Source: an uncultured Pseudomonadota bacterium
GTDB taxonomy: Bacteria > Pseudomonadota > Gammaproteobacteria > CAJXQU01
Assembly: GCA_913058255.1 (NCBI GenBank)
Contig: CAJXQU010000005.1
Coordinates: 110,418 to 174,417 of the forward strand
Length of the DNA stretch: 64,000 bases
Reading direction: 5' to 3'
Shown here: positions 43,774 through 51,063 of the stretch, in pieces
Position numbering within the stretch: position 1 is the first letter of the stretch
How the letters are laid out: each line of letters starts with the position of its first letter
Notes under the pieces: generated by a model
The model's database searches: none
The model's input: only the letters and a program-made list of their open reading frames with translations
What the model was told of the DNA's origin: nothing
Position numbers and translations under genes: made by a program

Positions 43774-44058
43774 TTACTTACTCATTGCTCTTGAGAATGC
43801 ACGATCTAGACGTTCTGAGTTTGCATTGCAGCAAGATTGAGCAGAATCAGCAGCAGATTGAGCACTTGTAGCAGCGGCAGCAGCATCGTTAGCTACGCTT
43901 AGGGCATTGCTTGCTGTGTCTTGAGCAGCACGAGCTTCAGATAGTGCATTGTTAGCAGTTGCTGTTACAGCTTCAAGCTGTTCAACAGAAATGCTGCTAC
44001 AACCTGCAGTTAGGCCGGCAGCAAGAATGATTGCAGAAAGACGAGTTGTTTTTTTCAT
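43774..44058 (-). CDS. alanine-zipper lipoprotein (Lpp/OprI-like)
   Basis: A 94-residue lipoprotein with leader MKKTTRLSAIILAAGL and lipobox LTAGC. The mature part is an alanine-rich coiled coil (ANNALSEARAAQDTASNALSVANDAAAAATSAQSAADSAQSC), ending ERLDRAFSRAMSK. The terminal lysine is the residue that Lpp-type proteins use for covalent attachment to peptidoglycan. An unusual Cys-Cys pair lies near residue 77. AGGAGA precedes the ATG. An L,D-transpeptidase gene of the type that can catalyse such attachment lies convergent with it. Confidence 0.88.
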   Translation of the reverse strand: MKKTTRLSAIILAAGLTAGCSSISVEQLEAVTATANNALSEARAAQDTASNALSVANDAAAAATSAQSAADSAQSCCNANSERLDRAFSRAMSK

Positions 44059-44134
44059 GGATATTCTCCTGATAAAGAATTAATAAAATATAGTGCTCAA
44101 GGCGCATAATGACCTATTTTTTGACAATCCGCAA

Positions 44135-44776
44135 TCATTGAGATCGTATTTGAGGCACCAGTTCACAAAAAAGAGGATGATTATCCTTTAACCTCTTGTA
44201 AAAATTAACTAATATTGCCGCGGTTATCCCCCAGATTCGTTTTTCACCGTAGTTGAATTCATAGTAGGAAAGCGTGTTTTTTGTACCGTTTTTTTGCAGG
44301 CCACTGTAAATATGTTTTTGCTGATTTTGTTCATCAAAAAGAAACGCTAGGGGCACCATAAAAATTTCATCAACTTCAAATGGATCGGCTTGTAACGAAA
44401 AACCAGGCATGATTCGGCCAATGATTGGTGTGATGATAAAGCCTGTCGGCGTTGAATAGTGCTCAAGACTACCGATGACATCAATATAATCAGCAGGAAT
44501 TCCAATCTCTTCATTGGTTTCTCGAAGTGCTGTTGCAACAGGATTAATGTCTGACTCATCTCTCATTCCACCCGGCAGGCTGATTTGGCCCGCATGGTTA
44601 TGCAGGTGCTGAGTCCGTGTCGTTAAAATGATTGATAGACCTGTTTTGGTATCAACCAGAGGGATCAAAACTGCGGCGGGTTTTAACGCGAGCATCTCTT
44701 CTGCCGGAGCATACTGACAGTTTTTCTCCGGCAATAAGGATTGCCTTATCTGGTCTCCAAAGCTTGAGCTAATCAT
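44135..44776 (-). CDS. nudL: NUDIX hydrolase, CoA pyrophosphatase type
   Basis: A 213-residue hydrolase that cleaves coenzyme A or related diphosphates to 3',5'-ADP and phosphopantetheine. The CoA-specific element LTTRTQHLHNHAGQISLPGG runs into the Nudix box (G-x5-E form: GGMRDESDINPVATALRETNEEIG). The conserved VPLAFLFDE follows. No signal peptide is present. It is a monocistronic housekeeping gene. Confidence 0.9.
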   Translation of the reverse strand: MISSSFGDQIRQSLLPEKNCQYAPAEEMLALKPAAVLIPLVDTKTGLSIILTTRTQHLHNHAGQISLPGGMRDESDINPVATALRETNEEIGIPADYIDVIGSLEHYSTPTGFIITPIIGRIMPGFSLQADPFEVDEIFMVPLAFLFDEQNQQKHIYSGLQKNGTKNTLSYYEFNYGEKRIWGITAAILVNFYKRLKDNHPLFCELVPQIRSQ

Positions 44777-44801
44777 ATGATTACTAAGTTATGCGTTGAA
44801 A

Positions 44802-45200
44802 CTATTGCTTTCCCCAGCCCTTCGTAATGCCTTGAGTATTCGGTGTCTTATAACGATCAGCTTCGATATCTGTGATCAACATTTGAATAGCACGATCAAA
44901 ACTATCAATCGATTTCTCATCACAATAGTTGTCGATCCACTCAATAGCTTCAGGTAGCTTCATATCGCCAGTGATACTATAAGTGTCAGCTGAGAGAGTG
45001 TTGTATGAAGTTAGATAACCACGTAAGTAAGCTTTGAAGTGGTCATCTTTTTCAGCAATTCGGGCTTTGTTGAATTGAAAACAAGATAAACCACCTTCTC
45101 CCCAAATTGCATAATTACCTTCCGCATCGGAAGCAAAGCTATTTTGAACAGTGGCTGATATGGATAAGGTAAGTAACACTCCTAAGATTTTTTTTTTCAT
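44802..45200 (-). CDS. small exported protein, unknown function
   Basis: A 132-residue protein with a signal peptide (MKKKILGVLLTLSISATVQNSFA) and a helical mature part containing one Cys early (GLSCFQFNKAR) and one later (WIDNYCDEKSI), probably a disulfide. The pattern C...YLRGYLTSYN...EWIDNYC resembles small periplasmic proteins common in Proteobacteria whose function is unknown. The ATG at 45200 is chosen because it begins the signal peptide and follows AAAGG; a longer start at 45245 would bury it. Confidence 0.75.
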   Translation of the reverse strand: MKKKILGVLLTLSISATVQNSFASDAEGNYAIWGEGGLSCFQFNKARIAEKDDHFKAYLRGYLTSYNTLSADTYSITGDMKLPEAIEWIDNYCDEKSIDSFDRAIQMLITDIEADRYKTPNTQGITKGWGKQ

Positions 45201-45284
45201 TTTTATGCCTTTATAATATTTAAAAAAATTTATTTGTTTAGTCATTAAGTTGTAGATTGGGTTGACTCAAAAAGTTCAAATTCG

Positions 45285-46466
45285 TTATGCTTGATTGTGA
45301 CATATTTTAGTTAAACCTTTTGTGAATCGTCGAATTCCAGTCACTGCTGTATCAGGATCCAAAGCGCCGTAAGAAATTCTCAGGTAACAAGCATTCATCA
45401 AGCCAAAAGCATTACCGGGTAATACAGCTACTTTGAATTCCTCTATAAGTCGTTTCACTAGGGTCATAGAGTCTAGTGATGTATTTACCTTGATCAGAAA
45501 GTAAAAAGCACCTTTTGGTGTTGGGAAGCTACAAAGCTCTTTGATTGTAGCTAGCTCTTTTTCTATCCGTTTACGTGTTTGATCGATCAAGGCAATATTT
45601 TCACGAGAGTAGCTAACACCAGCTTCTAGAGCACCTATAGCGGCTTGTTGAGCAATTAAACTGGCGCATATTAGATTCGTATCCTGAGCCTTTAAAACGG
45701 GCATGTAAAGATCTTTTGGGATCAACATATATCCAATTCGCCAGCTGGCAAAACCATACGCTTTAGATAGTGAGTAGAGCGATATCGTGTGTCCTTGTGC
45801 TTCAGCTATAGAGGCTGAGGAGAAATGTTCTGTTTGATCGTAGGTGAAATATTCATAGGCCTCATCACAGATATGATAAATATTATGCTCACTACAGATC
45901 TGGTTAATCTGACGCAATACGGATTCAGGATAAACAACGCCTGTCGGGTTGTTGGGTGAAATAGTCACGACAGCACGTGTTTTGTTTGTAATTGCGGATC
46001 GAATTTTTTCGGAATCAATCTGGAAGTTGTCATCGCAACGGATTAAAACAGGTTCACAATTTACCATCTTAATTGCCATTTCCTGATTAAAATAATACGG
46101 TGTCGGTAGAATAACTTCGTCTCCTGGATCGGTGATCGCGAACAAGGTATTGAGGAAAGCCATGTTGGCGCCAGCGGTAATAATAACCCGTTTAGAAAGA
46201 TCACCATCGACTCCATTTTCACGATGTAGCTTGTCTTCAAGCAGCTTGATTAAATGAATATTGCCTTGCACTGACCCATATTGATGGTCAGCTAACTTAC
46301 TCCCGAAACTTGCTGCTTGATCAAGGGCCAGTTGAGGCGGCGAGAAGTGGACAACCCCTTGCGCTAGAGAAATTGTTTCAGGATTGTCTACAATGAGCTG
46401 ACCTATACTGGGAATGATCGGTGTCTGTACCGCACTCATACGTTTTGATGTTTTTATTTTCTTCAA
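45285..46466 (-). CDS. class I/II pyridoxal-phosphate aminotransferase
   Basis: A 393-residue fold-type I aminotransferase. Lys235 in SLYSLSKAYGFASWR binds PLP; Asn and Pro of SPNNPTG, Asp-Glu-Ala-Tyr at about 201-204, and the late Arg in CYLRISYG are in place. It belongs to the aspartate-aminotransferase superfamily; the amino donor is not predictable. The sequence around RMSAVQTPIIP and ISLAQGVVHFSPP differs from housekeeping AspC and resembles a group with many cyanobacterial members. The start is uncertain: a TTG at 46466 directly after AGG, or ATG at 46439. Confidence 0.87.
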   Translation of the reverse strand: MKKIKTSKRMSAVQTPIIPSIGQLIVDNPETISLAQGVVHFSPPQLALDQAASFGSKLADHQYGSVQGNIHLIKLLEDKLHRENGVDGDLSKRVIITAGANMAFLNTLFAITDPGDEVILPTPYYFNQEMAIKMVNCEPVLIRCDDNFQIDSEKIRSAITNKTRAVVTISPNNPTGVVYPESVLRQINQICSEHNIYHICDEAYEYFTYDQTEHFSSASIAEAQGHTISLYSLSKAYGFASWRIGYMLIPKDLYMPVLKAQDTNLICASLIAQQAAIGALEAGVSYSRENIALIDQTRKRIEKELATIKELCSFPTPKGAFYFLIKVNTSLDSMTLVKRLIEEFKVAVLPGNAFGLMNACYLRISYGALDPDTAVTGIRRFTKGLTKICHNQA

Positions 46467-46629
46467 CCTTTGTTTTTAAACTCAAAATTTTGATAGAGGA
46501 GAAAGACAAATATTAAACTATCTTACTGTTTGTATCCTCCTCAATAATTTCCAGCTAGAGTTGAAAAAATGAGTTGAGCCACAATAGCTGAGCTAAAAGC
46601 ATGCAGATGTAATCGATTGTCTAAATAAA

Positions 46630-47202
46630 TTAGAGGCTCAGTAGACGATCGCCTTTTTTAAACTGACCTTTTAAAAAAATCATTTGATCAGCGAGAATTT
46701 TGCGATTTGATAAGGCTAGGTACTCTGCCCAATTTGGAACATAAGGAATAGCTAAAAGTGGCATGTGCGCTTCTTCTGGATATCGATCACCTTTACGAGT
46801 ATTACACGTTCGACAGGCTGCCACGACATTTGACCAACGATCAGGCCCACCGCGTGATACCGGTTGAACGTGATCACGCGTCAACATAAAGTCGGGTAAC
46901 TCTTTACCGCAATACATACACAAATTACCATCACGGAAAAATAACTCGCGATTGTTGAGAGGAGGGATGCTACGTCGATTATACTTTTTCTGGTTAGCGT
47001 GTTTCACAGCGATGATCGAGTTGACGGAGACTTCTGAACGTAAGCCTGTTTTACGACAAACTCCACCATAAAAAGTAAACATGCATTCGCCGGCAGTCCA
47101 GGCCACCATTCCCCGACTGTAAAGATTGACTGCATCTTCCCAGGGGATCCAGGTCATTGGTGAGCCTGAAATATCGAGTCTTAAGATCAATGGTGTCATC
47201 AT
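46630..47202 (-). CDS. HNH endonuclease family protein
   Basis: A 190-residue protein with a McrA-type HNH core in its middle: LFFRDGNLCMYCGKEL, MLTRDHVQPVSRGGPDRWSNVVAACRTCNTRKGDR. Two CxxC pairs bind a structural zinc, and the His-Asn-His set is complete. The N-terminal 80 residues (LRLDISGSPMTWIPWEDAVNLYSRGMVAW) are typical of a group of stand-alone chromosomal HNH proteins whose role, repair or otherwise, is unknown. It is divergent from mazG with 55 bases between. It is not near a restriction methylase or phage genes. Confidence 0.9.
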   Translation of the reverse strand: MMTPLILRLDISGSPMTWIPWEDAVNLYSRGMVAWTAGECMFTFYGGVCRKTGLRSEVSVNSIIAVKHANQKKYNRRSIPPLNNRELFFRDGNLCMYCGKELPDFMLTRDHVQPVSRGGPDRWSNVVAACRTCNTRKGDRYPEEAHMPLLAIPYVPNWAEYLALSNRKILADQMIFLKGQFKKGDRLLSL

Positions 47203-47257
47203 TTGAATCTCTCATAGTGATATGATTCTTAGGCATATTAAAACAATAGGGTTAGAC

Positions 47258-48064
47258 ATGAGTCAAATCGAATCGTTATTAGTTATTATGGAAAAGCTGC
47301 GTGACCCTGAAACAGGCTGTCCTTGGGATTTAGGACAAACTTATAAGACCATCGTTCCTCACACGCTTGAAGAGGTCTATGAAGTTGTTGATGCTATCGA
47401 AAATGGAGATATCGCGGATCTCCGTGCAGAACTCGGCGATTTATTATTTCAAATCGTTTTTTATGCACAGATAGGTAAAGAAAGAAATGAGTTTGATTTT
47501 AAAGATGTGGTGGAAGGGATTAATGAAAAGCTAATTAGTAGACACCCGCATGTCTTTCAAGTTGATGGAAAACAAAGCACAAAAAAAATGACCCTTGCTG
47601 AACAATCATCCACATGGGAAATGTTTAAACAAAAAGAGCGTGAAGATAAATCTAAAAGTAACCAAACTGTCAGCATTATGGATAATGTTCCTTTGGCTTT
47701 TCCTGCTTTAACAAGAGCAAAAAAAATACAAAACAGGGCTGCTAAGGTTGGTTTTGATTGGGATAATATCGAACCTGTTTGGGCAAAGCTTCAAGAAGAA
47801 GTTGATGAGATCCACGAAGCGATAAATGGTCATATGGGACAAGATAAAATCGAAGATGAGTTAGGTGATTTACTTTGTGTCTGCGTTAATCTTGCTCGGC
47901 ATTTAGATATTGATCCTGAAAAAGCCTTACGACGATCGAATAATAAATTTGAACGGCGGTTTCGTTATATTGAAGCGAAATTGGCCTTGAAAGAAAAAAC
48001 TCCTGAAGAAGCAAGTTTAGAAGAAATGGACGCGCTTTGGGATGAGGCGAAAAAAGAAGAATAA
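47258..48064 (+). CDS. mazG: nucleoside triphosphate pyrophosphohydrolase MazG
   Basis: Hydrolyses (d)NTPs to monophosphate and pyrophosphate; cleans the nucleotide pool and lowers ppGpp in some species. Its 268 residues hold two MazG domains: the first with LEEVYEVVDAIENGDIADLRAELGDLLFQIVFYAQI, the second with LQEEVDEIHEAI and DELGDLLCVCVNLAR (metal-binding Glu/Asp). LRDPETGCPWD is the conserved lead-in. I choose the ATG at 47258, preceded by AGGG; an ATG at 47222 would add 12 residues. Confidence 0.94.
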   Translation: MSQIESLLVIMEKLRDPETGCPWDLGQTYKTIVPHTLEEVYEVVDAIENGDIADLRAELGDLLFQIVFYAQIGKERNEFDFKDVVEGINEKLISRHPHVFQVDGKQSTKKMTLAEQSSTWEMFKQKEREDKSKSNQTVSIMDNVPLAFPALTRAKKIQNRAAKVGFDWDNIEPVWAKLQEEVDEIHEAINGHMGQDKIEDELGDLLCVCVNLARHLDIDPEKALRRSNNKFERRFRYIEAKLALKEKTPEEASLEEMDALWDEAKKEE

Positions 48065-48363
48065 GAAGAAGTATTTTAAAATAGATCGCGATTGGTATAA
48101 ATAAAGTCGTTTAATTGTATTGTTTGTAGCAGGTTTAACTACTCGAATAGCCGACTCGTTTAGTCGATGTAAATAAACCTACTGGTTTAGTGACTACGAC
48201 AGATAATATATAACCATAGGCGAGCACCTGAAAATGGATAACTATCATTCAATCAAGCTCCGTTACACTCAGCCTGATTGAGTGATGCGTCAGGTGGAGT
48301 CTAAACTTCTATATTTCAAGTTATCATAAAGAAAAACCTATCTAACTCTAGTTTTGTGAACTT
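48065..48363. other. convergent intergenic region at the edge of the polyketide cluster
   Basis: About 300 A/T-rich bases between mazG and the malonyltransferase gene. I see no strong intrinsic terminator, no tRNA and no direct repeat that would mark an integration site. It is the likely left border of the biosynthetic cluster. Confidence 0.5.
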
Positions 48364-49536
48364 CTACACAGCAGTGACATCATCCAGAGAAAAATAACCA
48401 TTATAACCGTCCATATAAATAGCAGCTCTGTGACCAAATAATAATTTTGCACATGTACTTGTCCTGAGTTTATCCTCATAACCTTTTACATTGACTCTAG
48501 TACCTATAGGAAAGGTATTATTCCAGTCAATAATACTTTTATGTAACGCTTCGGTTTCTATTTTTTGTGACGTTCGTCCATTAATTTCTGTACTTTTTAC
48601 TGATGTTGTATTGGCGATTTCAGGTTCATTCTCTTGAGAGGATTGGGTGTGGGTAGAGGAGGGTATCATTTTTTTATTTTGTTCCATTGCGATGAAGTCC
48701 TGTTGAATGGTCTTCACTAGCTTTTTTAGTACATCACCTACACCAAGTTCTTCAAACTCCACCTCATCTCGTTCTAACAGATACTGTATGCTTTGTGACC
48801 ACTTGACAGAATGATCGATTTGATCAGCTAGATTCTGTGTGATCTTATCTTGCTCATATGGTTTGGCATGCGTGTTAGAAATGATAGGAATTTGTAAATC
48901 ATCAAATTCAAATTCTTTTAAATATTTTTCGAATTGAGTTTTTGCCGACGCCATTTGGCGTGAATGAAAAGCACCACTCGTGTTTAGTACAATATATAAT
49001 GCGCCAGCTTTTTCAAAATAGGTTTGTGCAGTACTGATGTCCTCTTCGAGCCCAGAAATTACAAGTTGCGATGGCGCGTTATAGTTAGCGATATCAATTT
49101 TGTTTAAATGGTTGGTTTCAAGGCATTCCTTGATATTTTTTTCTGGCATACCTAATACTGCAGCCATGGCACCTTTAGCAGCCTGACTCATCAGCTCACC
49201 TCTTTTTCTTACAAGCTCCAGCCCCATTTCAAAGTTGAATGCACCAGATGCCTGCAGAGCGTTATATTCCCCTAGACTATGCCCGACAACAAAATCAGGT
49301 GTTTTTCCCATGTGTTTTATTTTTTGTTGATACGATAAGGCATTGACAACATAGAGTGCTGGCTGCGTATATTGAGTCTTGTGTAACAGATTATTTTCAT
49401 CATCAAGGCACAATGCTTTGATGGAATAACCGAGTAGCTCATCGGCCTTTCTAGTCAGTTTAGGAAACTCATCAAACAACGTGTTGCCCATTCCTTTTAT
49501 TTGAGAGCCCTGGCCAGGAAAAAGATAGGTTGTCAT
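48364..49536 (-). CDS. discrete malonyl-CoA:ACP acyltransferase (trans-AT)
   Basis: Loads malonyl groups onto the ACP domains of an AT-less polyketide synthase. The N-terminal 285 residues are FabD-like: LFPGQGSQIKGMG, VGHSLGEY with active Ser87, and GAFHSRQM with His191. A polar linker (about 290-330) leads to a C-terminal domain of about 60 residues (IDWNNTFPIGTRVNVKGYEDKLRTSTCAKLLFGHRAAIYMDGYNGYF), an extension seen on stand-alone AT proteins of trans-AT clusters and absent from FabD. AAAGGAG precedes the ATG. It diverges from the phosphopantetheinyl transferase gene across a region with a large inverted repeat. The giant synthase at 51 kb has no AT domain, consistent with service in trans. 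Confidence 0.93.
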   Translation of the reverse strand: MTTYLFPGQGSQIKGMGNTLFDEFPKLTRKADELLGYSIKALCLDDENNLLHKTQYTQPALYVVNALSYQQKIKHMGKTPDFVVGHSLGEYNALQASGAFNFEMGLELVRKRGELMSQAAKGAMAAVLGMPEKNIKECLETNHLNKIDIANYNAPSQLVISGLEEDISTAQTYFEKAGALYIVLNTSGAFHSRQMASAKTQFEKYLKEFEFDDLQIPIISNTHAKPYEQDKITQNLADQIDHSVKWSQSIQYLLERDEVEFEELGVGDVLKKLVKTIQQDFIAMEQNKKMIPSSTHTQSSQENEPEIANTTSVKSTEINGRTSQKIETEALHKSIIDWNNTFPIGTRVNVKGYEDKLRTSTCAKLLFGHRAAIYMDGYNGYFSLDDVTAV

Positions 49537-49595
49537 AGTGTTCTCCTTTTGTTGAGTTTATCGTGAATGCTAAATTAGTGTTACTAAAGGATGAA

Positions 49596-49645
49596 TTCCA
49601 CTTCGAAATGCACCACCAATTCTAATGGTGCATTTCGAAGTGGAA
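49596..49645. promoter_or_regulatory. perfect 20-bp inverted repeat in the divergent control region
   Basis: TTCCACTTCGAAATGCACCA (49596-49615) is exactly mirrored at 49626-49645, with ten bases between. It sits 60 bases before the malonyltransferase start and 105 before the phosphopantetheinyl transferase start. No T tract follows, so it is not an obvious terminator; an operator, an RNA hairpin in either leader, or a mobile-element trace are the options. Confidence 0.8.
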
Positions 49646-49750
49646 CTCACCATATATATCATAGACACAAGGGAGATTAACATGCTATGTTGTCAGGCTT
49701 ATGTGTGAGTTCATCGTTATCTATCCAGTCTAAAAAAATGTATTGCTACG

Positions 49751-50521
49751 ATGCTTAAATTAGCACATGGTGATATCCATTTATGGTTGGCATTCCCTAA
49801 CGCGATACAAGATCCTGATTTGCTAGATAGTTACAAACAAATACTCACTAAGGAAGAACGCGATCAGCAACAGCGTTTTCATTTTCCTGAAGATAGGCAT
49901 CGATATTTGGTTACTCGTGTACTGGTACGAACTGTTTTATCACGGTACTCCATGACACCACCTGAAAGTTGGTGTTTTACGAAAAATGCGTATGGTCGCC
50001 CTGAGATCATAAGTGAGTCTGTATATGAAAAGTCATTGTCATTCAATATTTCTCACACTAAGGATTTAATTTTGTGCGGAATTTCTCAGCATCAAACCTT
50101 AGGTGTTGATACGGAAAACACCCATTGCAGGCAGGCTCCAGTTGAGGTGGGTAATTATTTTTCTAGGCAAGAATTATCCGCATTGTCCAACTTACCTAAA
50201 CAGTTACAGCATGAACGGTTCTTCCATTATTGGACCCTTAAAGAAGCTTATATAAAAGCTCGAGGCATGGGGTTATCATTACCGTTAGATCAATTTAGTT
50301 TTAATTTTCCTGATCATCAACAAGTTCAAGTTGAGTTTGATTCTCGGATGAATGATTCTGCAAAGCATTGGAGTTTCTGGTTATTAAAACTTTCAAAATC
50401 ACATCTTGGCGCGGTTTGCGCGCAACGACTACCTGGAGTAGCACAAGAGTTGATCGTTAAAAGGACTATCCCTCTAGAGTCCGAAACTTCTTTTTCATGT
50501 TTGATATTGAAACAATCCTAA
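49751..50521 (+). CDS. Sfp-type 4'-phosphopantetheinyl transferase
   Basis: Transfers phosphopantetheine from CoA to the serine of ACP and PCP domains, needed to activate the synthase downstream. Its 256 residues show the W/KEA motif set: FNISHTKDLILCGIS, LGVDTE (magnesium Asp/Glu; usually GVDIE) and FHYWTLKEAYIKARGMGLSLPLDQF. It is the broad-specificity Sfp class rather than AcpS. It is divergent from the trans-AT gene and in the direction of the giant synthase, which begins 542 bases later. Confidence 0.94.
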   Translation: MLKLAHGDIHLWLAFPNAIQDPDLLDSYKQILTKEERDQQQRFHFPEDRHRYLVTRVLVRTVLSRYSMTPPESWCFTKNAYGRPEIISESVYEKSLSFNISHTKDLILCGISQHQTLGVDTENTHCRQAPVEVGNYFSRQELSALSNLPKQLQHERFFHYWTLKEAYIKARGMGLSLPLDQFSFNFPDHQQVQVEFDSRMNDSAKHWSFWLLKLSKSHLGAVCAQRLPGVAQELIVKRTIPLESETSFSCLILKQS

Positions 50522-51063
50522 AGAAAAAACAGTAATAAAATACGCGCTTCTGATTAGAGAAATTTTGTGCTTATTAAAGTAAGCGAGTGTTTAGAACATG
50601 TGTAACAGAATGAAACACTATGTTTCCTTTTTCTGTATTTCTCATATGAAAAATAAATGCTAGGCCAAAGCTAACTATTTGTAAAAAAAGGTATTGTTAT
50701 TAAATTGTCACTAATGTTTTTCTTTGGCACAGGCTATGCAACAAGCCAACGAGTAAGTCCTTCTACATATTGACATAAGAATAAAGAAATTGAACAGGTG
50801 TAAAGCGGTCACTTGAAAATGTCGAGGGATTAATAAAAGTAATAATAAATATAACTCTAAAGGGAGGAGTTCTATTATTTTTACAATGATGTATTTACTC
50901 ATATATAGTTATCTAAATTTATATATTTTCTAATGTCCTCTAAAAATATTAGTATGCAATACGGATTTTAGTCACGCCTTATAATCGCAAGATTAATCAG
51001 GTATCTAGCTCAACTATTTATAAGTTTAAGCACATCAGTTTAAAAAAATAATAGACTGAATTT
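50522..51063. other. long leader region before the giant synthase gene
   Basis: 542 A/T-rich bases without a credible gene; a minus-strand frame of 63 codons (50711-50902) shows only hydrophobic low-complexity sequence. It presumably contains the synthase promoter and a long 5' leader. I could not identify a riboswitch, a lux-type box or a clear -35/-10 pair by eye. Confidence 0.5.

Noticed and set aside
46630..47202. HNH protein as part of a phage, intron or restriction system
   Set aside because: Neighbours are housekeeping genes with no integrase, methylase or intron core.
50711..50902. Minus-strand frame of 63 codons in the synthase leader
   Set aside because: Leucine/isoleucine-rich translation of A/T-rich DNA with no ribosome site or family match.
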